Notes under the pieces: model-generated
What the model was told of the DNA's origin: nothing
Databases searched by the model: none
Seen by the model: only the letters and a program-made list of their open reading frames with translations
Source of the DNA: Baffinella frigidus
Lineage: Eukaryota; Cryptophyceae; Cryptomonadales; Baffinellaceae
Length of the DNA: 11,575 nt
Assembly: GCA_026770585.1 (NCBI GenBank)
Contig: MU647645.1
Location: forward strand, 8,316 to 19,890
Direction: 5' to 3'
Position numbers and translations under genes: made by a program
Shown here: positions 5,697 through 11,413 of the stretch, piece after piece
Layout of the letters: every line of letters begins with the position of its first letter
Numbering within the stretch: the first letter of the stretch is position 1

Positions 5697-5783
5697 CCTT
5701 TAGTCCTTCAGGTTCTTCGAGCTCCCAACATAGGCAGACACCGGAACTGGTTCCGTAGAGAGGCCATGCTTCCTTTCGGATCA
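5697..5783 (-). mobile_element. SINE-like 3' part, subfamily B, reverse
   Basis: The complement runs TGATCCGAAAGGAAGCATGG, CCTCTCTACGGAACCAGTTC, CGGTGTCTGCCTATGTTGGG, AGCTCGAAGAACCTGAAGGA. It lies about 70 bases beyond the stop codon of the ORF at 5855-6487 in the same direction, so it could be part of that transcript's 3' UTR. Confidence 0.65.
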
Positions 5784-5854
5784 CACCAAGCCCCCCTCCC
5801 CTGTACACAGGATCGCGGCAGAAACGTCCTTCTGTATCCTCATCGGGCGCTGAG

Positions 5855-6487
5855 TTAATCCAGAGTCTCCCTGGGGGAGAGGGGCAGCTCTGTGAAGGAG
5901 GATCTCCGGAGGCTCGACGGCGATGCGCGGACGAGGCTGTCGGCGTTGGGCAAGGAGCATCGCCGGACGCTCGCCAGGCGCCGGAGGCTCGACAGGCGCA
6001 CCAGGTGGTCGTCGTTGGGCTGGCCGTTGAACTTGTCGCGGATCTCCGCGTAAAGTTGCTCCGCGATCGTGTCCGCGTCTTCCCCGCAAACGGCGGCCGG
6101 AGACGCGCGCACCTCGGGCGTGAAGCGGAGCTTGTTCTCGGGCGTGTTGCGGAGAAGGCTGCGCTCCGCGGGGGAGGAGGATTCTTGCGGCGCATCCTGG
6201 ATCTTGCGCGGGGATGTGTTCCACTGCTCCTCGGCGATGGTGACGACGGTCTTGGACCCGTGTTCAACGATGGCGCAGTCGACGGCGCTAGGATTGTCGA
6301 GCCAGTTCCCGCCTTTGTTGTCGAGCGGGGGTGGGGGCGGCGCTGCAAGAAGGCGCCGTCGGATGGGTGCGGGCGTTGGACTTTGCGAGACTTGCTTCGT
6401 GTGGTCACTCGCGGACGCGGCCGAGGAAACCTCAGGGCAGAAGGAGGTGTAGAAAACATCGGGGAGGGACGCGGGGAGCTCCATCAT
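5855..6487 (-). CDS. Ser/Thr-Pro-rich basic-tailed protein, unknown function
   Basis: A 210-aa product from the first of two adjacent ATGs (6485-6487; context AACATGATGG) to TAA at 5855. The same frame is open upstream with ATGs at 6586 and 6730, but codons there lose the G/C third-position bias and the leader just before 6487 is pyrimidine-rich, so I chose this start; a longer form or a spliced 5' exon stays possible. The protein looks mostly disordered: a Pro-rich segment (36-54, five prolines at 50-54), then an Asn/Asp/Trp segment (56-92), nine Ser/Thr-Pro sites including TSPRK (91-95) and LSPRE (203-207), and a probable amphipathic helix at 138-154. The tail has three closely set Arg-Arg-x(x)-Ser sites (169-173, 175-178, 194-197), typical targets of basophilic kinases. 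No signal peptide, membrane span, catalytic motif or family was recognised. A regulatory phosphoprotein is a guess. Confidence 0.6.
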   Translation of the reverse strand: MMELPASLPDVFYTSFCPEVSSAASASDHTKQVSQSPTPAPIRRRLLAAPPPPPLDNKGGNWLDNPSAVDCAIVEHGSKTVVTIAEEQWNTSPRKIQDAPQESSSPAERSLLRNTPENKLRFTPEVRASPAAVCGEDADTIAEQLYAEIRDKFNGQPNDDHLVRLSSLRRLASVRRCSLPNADSLVRASPSSLRRSSFTELPLSPRETLD

Positions 6488-6775
6488 GTTCGTGTCGTGC
6501 AATGGAAGAGGTGGGGAATAAGGAAGGGCGGAAAAGACGGGCCCTTGAAAAATCCCTCCGAACAGCTGGCGAATAAATGGCCCCATGAGGGGTCCATTTA
6601 CTTTGAAACGTTGCCTCTTTTGACAAGAGACAACGCTTCGGAAGGCGCGAATGGGTGGTGCCTGTCTTATCAAGAGGGTAAGAACCGTAAGGTACCGCTT
6701 TACTGAACATGCAACGGCGGACCCCTCCATGTGTAAAAGAAAAAGACGTCTTTTTATTTTAGGATCGTATTTTTC
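6488..6775. promoter_or_regulatory. Probable 5' region of the minus-strand gene
   Basis: By position this holds the leader and promoter of the gene ending at 5855, but no TATA box or other element can be named. A C/T-rich leader directly precedes the chosen ATG on the minus strand. Hairpin-capable pieces include CATGAGGGGTCC (6584-6595) with GGACCCCTCCATG (6719-6731), and CTCTTTTGACAAGAG (6616-6630). AAGACGTCTTT at 6743-6753 is a repeated palindromic motif also present at 8433. Confidence 0.3.
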
Positions 6776-6781
6776 GGCAAT

Positions 6782-6832
6782 GAAAATTACTACACAACGG
6801 GTCACGTCCGAAGCAATTGTGTAGTAATTTTC
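6782..6832. mobile_element. Hairpin element, TTACTACACA core, short copy
   Basis: GAAAATTACTACACAA (6782-6797) pairs perfectly with 6817-6832 across a 19-base loop. Weak pairing extends outwards (GGCAAT against TGCAC, and ATTTTTCG against CGAAAAAT at 6850-6857 by eye). It has the same inner arm as 3648-3789 and 9772-9892. Confidence 0.65.
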
Positions 6833-7127
6833 GTGCAGATCTTTTAAACGAAAAATAGTTGTTCCCGGAGGACTTTAGAGTGACGACTCGTGAAAGGTCG
6901 ATATCCTCTTGCCGGAATAGTCCCTTTAGAACATATTTTTTGGCCTGTAGTAAAGATCTCAAGATTTCATCGCAGCTCGAATTTTTTTAGCAGATTCTGG
7001 AGCTGACGGCCAAATCTCGAGGATCTGCGCTTTCAGATTTGAAAAAGGACAAAAATTAGGGGCGAAATTTCGCAGCAAACCCGAAATATAGATGGACACT
7101 TTATTTTTCACACCGGCAAGAGGGTAT
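6833..7127. other. Unassigned AT-rich stretch
   Basis: No gene seen. It holds TAGATGGACACTTTA (7089-7103), whose first nine bases recur at 7668-7676 and, in complement, at about 2897 and 3085. Confidence 0.3.
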
Positions 7128-7593
7128 CCGACGTGTACCGGTAGAGTCAGGATTTGAGCACCCTTGGATTTGGTATCCGACTTATTTCCCAGGATTTGGT
7201 AGGATCCTGCGAGCTCGTATCCGACTTTTCTCAGAAAGGGGAATATCAAATCCTGGCGAGGATATCAAATCCCAGAGTTCACTCATTTTCCCGGATATTT
7301 CGTGAAAAATTCCCAAATTTCTCCGAATTTTCCCAAATTTCGTCGAAAAGTTGAGTACAAAACCTTGGAATTTCAAAAAAATCTGAGAAAAAATCTGATT
7401 TTTTTTTGAAACTCCCGAAAATTCCCAGAAAACCGTTGATTACCGTTAAAACCTGTCACCCCCCCAGGATTTGATTTGGATTTGATTTGGATTTGGTATC
7501 CGACTTTTCCCAGAAAGTGGATTTGATTTGGGATTTGGTATCCGAGAAATCCTGTCGGATCCTGACTCTACCCGGTACGAGCACCGACGTGTC
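7128..7593. mobile_element. Inverted-repeat element with 9-bp flanking repeat
   Basis: GTACCGGTAGAGTCAGGAT (7135-7153) pairs with ATCCTGACTCTACCCGGTAC (7559-7578), one base of gap. CCGACGTGT occurs exactly at both edges (7128-7136 and 7585-7593), as a 9-bp target duplication would, though the two arms end at slightly different distances from it. Inside, GGATTTGGTATCCGAC-type units recur (GGTATCCGAC at 7172 and 7495, variants at 7216 and 7537). No coding capacity; the AT-rich middle (7260-7450) is low-complexity. Possibly Mutator-like, inferred from the 9-bp repeat only. Confidence 0.5.
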
Positions 7594-7715
7594 ATCGTCG
7601 TGTCTTTTTGTCTTTTTTTAAGTACCGAAAGCTGTCTTTTAAACCCAAATTCGTTTTAAAAAGAATAGATGGACAGGGCGGAAGCCACGTCGAGTCGGAT
7701 CTGCTGCAAGCTTTT

Positions 7716-7737
7716 GGCTTTTCAGTACTGAAAAGCC
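7716..7737. repeat. Perfect 22-bp palindrome
   Basis: GGCTTTTCAGTACTGAAAAG plus CC is its own complement. It lies between AGGGCGG (7675) and CCGCCCT (7743) in inverted order, so a larger hairpin is possible. Confidence 0.8.
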
Positions 7738-7770
7738 GCGCCCCGCCCTACGAGCCTCGTATCCTGTAAC

Positions 7771-7869
7771 CGACATCAGATTGTGATGTCGACGGCTCCA
7801 ATTCCCACAACTTTAGGGGGGCCACAACTTTAGGGGGGTCCCCGATCGGGGAACTCACCCGTAGGTTCC
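7771..7869. repeat. Small hairpins and an 18-bp tandem duplication
   Basis: CGACATCA/TGATGTCG hairpin at 7771-7791; two tandem copies of CCACAACTTTAGGGGGG between about 7806 and 7840; palindrome TCCCCGATCGGGGA at 7840-7853. Nothing coding. Confidence 0.6.
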
Positions 7870-7877
7870 TAGATTAC

Positions 7878-8314
7878 TAGGGTTGTTATATCAGCTCGGT
7901 GCTGATACGTATCAGCACTTATCAGCAATATCAGCAAAACAGCTGATATTCTGCTGATATGTCTCCCACTCAAGAATCCTATCTATTGTACGGTCCTAGG
8001 AGGAGGTGGTCGGATTTTTGAGATTTTTGAGATATTTTTAGGTCAATGATTTTTTGGAGTTTTTAGGAATTTTTAGGGGTTTTTTAAGGTTTTAATTTTT
8101 TTCAGGTCAACTTGTCCACTTTTGGCGCTCGGCGGTAGGGTTGGGAGAAATTAAAACCTTGAGGACCTAAAGGGGCCAAGGGGTCTCTCAGGCCCAAGAG
8201 TCCTCTTCCGGAGCCCGCTGATACGATATCAGCTGAGAGCTGATATTGCTGATAACTCCAACATCAGCACTCAGCTGATACTGTGATAAATTTCCAGCTG
8301 ATATAACAACCCTA
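7878..8314. mobile_element. hAT-like MITE, 437 bp, perfect 8-bp TSD
   Basis: Perfect 19-bp terminal inverted repeats, TAGGGTTGTTATATCAGCT at 7878-7896 and its complement at 8296-8314. TAGATTAC flanks both sides exactly (7870-7877 and 8315-8322), the 8-bp target duplication diagnostic for hAT-type insertion. The hexamer ATCAGC/GCTGAT occurs seven times in the left ~85 bases and seven times in the right ~100, like subterminal transposase-binding sites. The middle (about 7975-8205) lacks the hexamer, is T-rich, and contains a SINE tail fragment (8141-8172), so it appears to have captured or received an insertion. No transposase. Confidence 0.9.
8141..8172 (+). mobile_element. SINE family A tail fragment nested in the hAT-like MITE
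   Basis: TTGGGAGAAATTAAAACCTT followed by GAGGACCTAAAG equals the family A tail at 2070-2100. Only the tail is present. Confidence 0.65.
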
Positions 8315-8335
8315 TAGATTACTCCCGAAACCCAA

Positions 8336-8406
8336 CTCCTCAAGAGTGAGGTGGGCTGTGGCCTTCGATGTGAGTGTAAATAAAAGCACCAAAGCACCAA
8401 AGCACC
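8336..8406 (+). mobile_element. SINE-like family C fragment with AAAGCACC tail
   Basis: CTCCTCAAGAGTGAGGTGGG, CTGTGGCCTTCGATGTGAGT, GTAAATA, then AAAGCACC repeats to 8406. The same sequence is at 4997-5061 in reverse. The body differs from families A and B but the octamer tail is the same. It starts 13 bases after the target duplication of the hAT-like MITE. Confidence 0.7.
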
Positions 8407-8410
8407 ACCC

Positions 8411-8470
8411 CAGCTGCCCTTGGCAGCTGAACAAGACGTCTTTCCTTTTAACAAGGATCGTATTTTTCCT
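8411..8470. repeat. Hairpin and shared AAGACGTCTTT...GGATCGTATTTTTC module
   Basis: CAGCTGCC-CTT-GGCAGCTG (8411-8429) is a perfect hairpin. AAGACGTCTTTCCTTTTA and GGATCGTATTTTTC (8433-8468) match 6743-6776, where the spacing is a few bases shorter. Here it directly borders the telomere-type tract. Confidence 0.6.
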
Positions 8471-8923
8471 GGTTTAGGGTTTAGGTTTAGGGTTTAGGTT
8501 TAGGGTTTAGGGTTCCAAACCCCACGCCCCGATCCCCAAACCCCAAACCCTAACCGTGGGGGCCCTAAACCCTGAACCCTAAACCCTAAACCCTACGAGG
8601 CTCGTAAACCCTAAATCCTAAAGACTAGGATCCTGAACCCAAAACCCTAAACCATAAACCCTAAACCCTAAACCATAAACCCTAAACTTTAAAACCCAAA
8701 ACCCGAAACCCTAAAACCTTAACCCTGAACCCTAGGATCCTAAACCTTAAACCGTACACCCTAAACCCTAAACCCTAAACCCTAAACCCTAAACCCTAAA
8801 CCCTAAACCCTAAACCCTAAACCCTAAACCCTAAACCCTAAACCCTAAACCCTAAACCCGTAAACCTTAAACCCCGTAAACCCCGAACCCCAAACCCCAA
8901 ACTTCAAACCCGAACCCCTAATG
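8468..8923. repeat. Head-to-head telomere-type tracts, TTTAGGG then CCCTAAA
   Basis: Short TTTAGGG/TTTAGG repeats (8470-8513) turn directly into CCCTAAA-type repeats (about 8516-8923). Fourteen perfect CCCTAAA units run from 8759 to 8856. The parts on either side are degenerate, with insertions such as TACGAGGCTCGTA, ACTAGGATCCTGA and CCTAGGATCCTAAA. Tracts meeting with their G-rich 3' ends towards each other is the layout left by a telomere-telomere fusion, although insertion of telomere DNA at a break could also give it. Confidence 0.9.
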
Positions 8924-9090
8924 AGCCTTGCCTCCCTCTCTCTTTGTCGCTCTGAAGCGTTCTACGGTACGTAAAAGGCGGAACTCCAGCCCCAGAGGGG
9001 GGCGCGGGGTTCAGACCACTAGTTACGGAGTTTCAGGGGTAACGGGGAACTCCGTTACAGAAGTACAGATGATCACAAATCCTGTCTGCA
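8924..9090. other. Unassigned stretch, no confident gene
   Basis: A plus-strand frame covers 8928-9284 but starts at TTG, shows no coding bias and runs into inverted repeats. A small hairpin pairs GTTACGGAGTTTC with GGAACTCCGTTAC (about 9020-9057). Confidence 0.3.
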
Positions 9091-9394
9091 TCCACCAACC
9101 CTCACGGGAGGACCAAATCCATTGGTCTCGACCTGCATTGTGCCACTTACTGTACCCCGTGTCGGCCGCTCATACGAGCATTTTCCGCATGGTTTCTAAC
9201 TCCACCTCCTACCATGGCGCCACATACCACCAGCCCGCACGGTTTGGGCAATTGGGAAATCACGTACCAGTTTTAAAACTCTAAACCCCTTGCTTTGGGA
9301 GTTTTAAAAAGAACCGACGCCGGAATCCGGCGGTCTGCAAGGGCATTACGTACCGCCAAATTTGATCATTCGCCCAAACCGTGAGGGTTGGTGG
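9091..9394. repeat. Nested inverted repeats
   Basis: CCACCAACCCTCAC (9091-9104) pairs perfectly with GTGAGGGTTGGTGG (9381-9394). Inside, CACGGTTTGGGCAAT (about 9239-9253) pairs with ATTCGCCCAAACCGTG (about 9367-9382), CACGTACC with GGTACGTA-type bases, and AGTTTTAAAACTC with GAGTTTTAAAA around 9270-9310. Probably one decayed foldback element inside another. No target duplication found. Confidence 0.55.
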
Positions 9395-9761
9395 GCCCCG
9401 TCGTGTGGCCCCCGTCGCGTCCCACCTTACAACCGTATTTTTGAGACAACCGACCGTCAGGCGGCGGTGGGAGTAAATAATAAATATGATGTGAAAACCG
9501 CCTTTTTCATAAGCAACGAAAAAACACATGGCGGCCCCGCCACGAAAAAAATTGGGATTCTAGAGTGCTTACCCCCCCGGAGAATGGAGCTGGCGAATGT
9601 TCGGGCCCGAAAAAAAGCCAGATTCCCCCCAAGGAAAACGAGGTTCCTGAGTGGTGCAACCTTTCTTGCAAATTTCACCAACCCCCCACCCAACTGACAT
9701 AGGTACTATGTGGGGCACGGTCAGGTAGCAACTTGGCGGGGTCTGTCGCCTTTCTCCAATC
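9395..9761. other. Unassigned stretch
   Basis: Both strands have open frames of 80-110 codons here, but they overlap each other, lack coding bias and start at non-ATG codons or within repeats. No gene called. Confidence 0.3.
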
Positions 9762-9771
9762 TCATCGCGGC

Positions 9772-9892
9772 GAGTATTTATGGTGAATACGCAAAGGCAA
9801 CGAAATTTACTACACAAATCGATCATACTAGTAGTTATTAAAACATTTGTGTAGTAATTTTCGTTGCCGTGGCGTATTTATCATAAATACTC
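9772..9892. mobile_element. Hairpin element, TTACTACACA core, 48-bp arms
   Basis: GAGTATTTATGGTGAATACG to CACAAAT (9772-9819) pairs with 9845-9892 with a handful of mismatches over a 25-base loop. The inner GGCAACGAAATTTACTACACAA part is the one shared with 3648-3789 and 6782-6832; the outer GAGTATTTATG part is unique to this copy. Confidence 0.75.
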
Positions 9893-9946
9893 TTCCGGAT
9901 GAAATCGTGAGCCGAACGCCCCGCAGCTTCCCCCCCGCACCACCCC

Positions 9947-10020
9947 CTTTAGGTCCTTTAGGTTTTAAGTGCTCCCAACCGACGCGCCCTTCCGTAGAAA
10001 GGATCTGCAGAGAGAGCATT
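9947..10020 (-). mobile_element. SINE family A 3' fragment, reverse
   Basis: The complement reads AATGCTCTCTCTGCAGATCC, TTTCTACGGAAGGGCGCGTC, GGTTGGGAGCACTTAAAACC, TAAAGGACCTAAAG, matching the end of the copies at 1814-2148 and 10879-11179. Its 5' boundary coincides with the start of the 100-bp duplication at 10020. Confidence 0.7.
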
Positions 10021-10120
10021 TCTCACCCCATTTCCACCATTTCCCCTATGGGAGAAATTAGCCAACAGCCCGCCGGTTTTCCAATTAAATTGGTCGGTTT
10101 TCTGAAAAATATGGTTCTAG
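10020..10120 (+). repeat. 100-bp direct repeat, copy 1
   Basis: TTCTCACCCCATTTCCACCA through ATGGGAGAAATTAGCCAACA and CCAATTAAATTGG to GGTTCTAG. A second copy starts 221 bases later (10241-10341), differing at about ten positions. Each copy contains the palindrome CCAATTAAATTGG. Confidence 0.9.
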
Positions 10121-10240
10121 ACCAGCTAGGCTAGGAAGAGCCCGCCTCGGGATGGCATTGGAGCCATTGCTCTATAACGGGCAGGTGTCTCTTGGAATAC
10201 CTCATCGGAACTCAGTGAAGCAGCGGGGCGTTTGGCCCCC

Positions 10241-10341
10241 TTCTCGCCTCATTTCCACCATTTCCCGTATGGGAGAAATTAGTCAACAGCCCGCCGGTTT
10301 TCCAATTAAATTGGTCAGTTTTCTCAAAAATACGGGTCTAA
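10241..10341 (+). repeat. 100-bp direct repeat, copy 2
   Basis: Second copy of 10020-10120, with TTCTCGCCTCATTTCCACCA at its start. The 120-base spacer between copies is not itself repeated, so this is a dispersed pair or a tandem of 221-bp units whose second part has been replaced by the CT microsatellite. Confidence 0.9.
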
Positions 10342-10344
10342 GGC

Positions 10345-10388
10345 CTCTCTCTCTCTCTCTCCCTCCCTCCCTCCCTCCCTCCCTCCCT

Positions 10389-10423
<35 letters not shown>
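10345..10423 (+). repeat. Compound (CT)n(CCCT)n(CT)n microsatellite
   Basis: A pure pyrimidine tract of 79 bases. Mirror-symmetric pyrimidine tracts of this kind can form triplex DNA. Confidence 0.95.
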
Positions 10424-10426
<3 letters not shown>

Positions 10427-10527
10427 CCGGTAGGATCCATGGGTAACTGAAAATGATCCTACCTGTACGTAGTTAGGAGCTAACTAAGATTCTATCGAGT
10501 AGTTACCGATTACTGAGTACGAGCTCG
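10424..10527. repeat. Short palindromes after the microsatellite
   Basis: CCTACCGGTAGG (10423-10434), GGTAGGATC pairing with GATCCTACC (about 10430-10462), GTTAG-GAG-CTAAC, and TACGAGCTCGTA (10518-10529). No gene. Confidence 0.5.
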
Positions 10528-10714
10528 TAGAGCTATTCCGGAAGGACTTGTCGCGTTTTCGATTTCGCGACTTCGAGACTTCAAGACTTCATTTGTACCA
10601 CGAGATTTGAAACAGTGTGTTTTAAAACGTTTCACGACCTTTAAAACCTTTTTGAAGTCTGAAATCTTGAAATCTCGAATTCGAAAACGCGACAAGTCCT
10701 ATCGGAATAGCTCT
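10528..10714. mobile_element. Hairpin element, 187 bp, long arms
   Basis: TAGAGCTATTCCG, AGGACTTGTCGCGTTTTCGA and further A/T-rich bases (10528-10592) pair with 10653-10714. The outer 36 bases match except for two; inner pairing is weaker. It is probably a MITE of unknown superfamily. No target duplication is evident, although GTAC occurs close to each end (10518 and 10715). Confidence 0.65.
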
Positions 10715-10766
10715 AGTACCGGGACCGCGGGGAAGCAAGGGGATATTTAAAATTCAAAAATTTAGC

Positions 10767-10826
10767 CATGGGGGAGGAGAGAAGAGCTCCTAGAAAATTT
10801 CAGTCATGGGGGAGGAGAGAAGAGCT
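10767..10826 (+). repeat. 22-bp direct repeat, period 38
   Basis: CATGGGGGAGGAGAGAAGAG plus CT at 10767-10788 and again at 10805-10826, perfect. Similar AAAATTT flanks precede each copy, so this is a two-unit minisatellite. Confidence 0.9.
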
Positions 10827-10878
10827 GTTTATTGACACGAAGGGGGAACGCGAGGTGCATGGACTGTGCGGGGCACTA

Positions 10879-11179
10879 GCTTTAGGTCCTTAAGGTTTTA
10901 AATGCTCCCAACATAGCCCAACGACACGCCTTTCCGTAGAAAAGATGTGCAGAAAAAGCATTTTTGCTTTCAGATCGCGTTGATGTTGAGCTCTCCAGTG
11001 CAGAGGCGAAGAGTGAAGAGGGGATAGAGGGTGACTCTCTTGGGGTCTTTTAGGAGTCCCCAACTGGGAACACGCTCGCACACACACCGAGCCCAAGTCA
11101 GCCTTTGTGAGGCTCGTGGTATGCCAGGGATGAAGTATAAAATCTCCAACCACGGACACTCCACAAGGTGAGAGGGATT
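10879..11179 (-). mobile_element. SINE-like repeat, family A, reverse copy
   Basis: Homologous end to end to 1814-2148 read in complement: AATCCCTCTCACCTTGTGGA, GAGCCTCACAAAGGCTGACT, CTCTGCACTGGAGAGCTCAA, GATCTGAAAGCAAAAATGC, CTATGTTGGGAGCATTTAAA, ending ACCTAAAGC at 10879 with no octamer array. Just upstream (higher coordinates) is the 119-bp repeat at 11190-11308, which may be the element's head. Open frames across it are incidental. Confidence 0.75.
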
Positions 11180-11189
11180 CGTTGATTGG

Positions 11190-11308
11190 GTGAGCCTCGG
11201 TCGGACAGGTGATGAGCCTCAATGGTTGACTAATGAAGGTAAGTTCTCTCTCGCTTGTGAGTTGGGCCTGGGCCGGCGCGGCCTCTCTCCTCCTAAGCGG
11301 GGTCTCAG
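11190..11308 (+). repeat. Dispersed 119-bp repeat, copy 2
   Basis: GTGAGCCTCGGTCGGACAGG to AAGCGGGGTCTCA; partner of 4646-4764. Its position next to the 5' side of the reverse SINE-like body suggests the intact element may be about 430 bp. Confidence 0.75.
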
Positions 11309-11313
11309 ATTGG

Positions 11314-11413
11314 GTGGGGCTGTGAGGGAGAATCCCCCCGAGGCTGTGAGGGAGAATCCCCCCGAGGCTGTGAGGGAGAATCTCCTCGGGGTGATTCTCC
11401 CTCACAGCCCCAC
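11314..11413. repeat. Three tandem 24-mers followed by an inverted copy
   Basis: GGCTGTGAGGGAGAATCCCC plus CCGA repeats at 11318, 11342 and 11366 (last copy slightly changed). GATTCTCCCTCACAGCCCC and two more bases (11393-11413) are a perfect 21-bp complement of 11314-11334, so each tandem unit can pair with the inverted copy. The 24-bp period gives an open frame in any phase, so open frames here mean little. Confidence 0.9.

Noticed and set aside
5614-6459. Second minus-strand frame of 281 codons over the same gene
   Set aside because: Composition is almost only Arg, Ser, Pro and Thr, a frame-shifted reading of GC-rich codons, and it runs on through a SINE tail and a MITE.
6005-6706. Plus-strand open frame of 233 codons opposite the 210-codon gene
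   Set aside because: It is Arg/Gly/Val-rich in the way typical of an antisense shadow of a GC-rich gene, and it starts at a non-ATG codon.
8411-8429. Bacterial-type terminator hairpin
   Set aside because: The hairpin is perfect but no T-run follows and the sequence is eukaryotic.
10152-10433. Plus-strand open frame ending in Leu/Ser/Pro repeats
   Set aside because: It comes from the 100-bp duplication and the CT microsatellite, which stay open in frame by composition.
11318-11389. CRISPR-like direct repeats
   Set aside because: The 24-mers are contiguous without spacers, and the sequence is eukaryotic.
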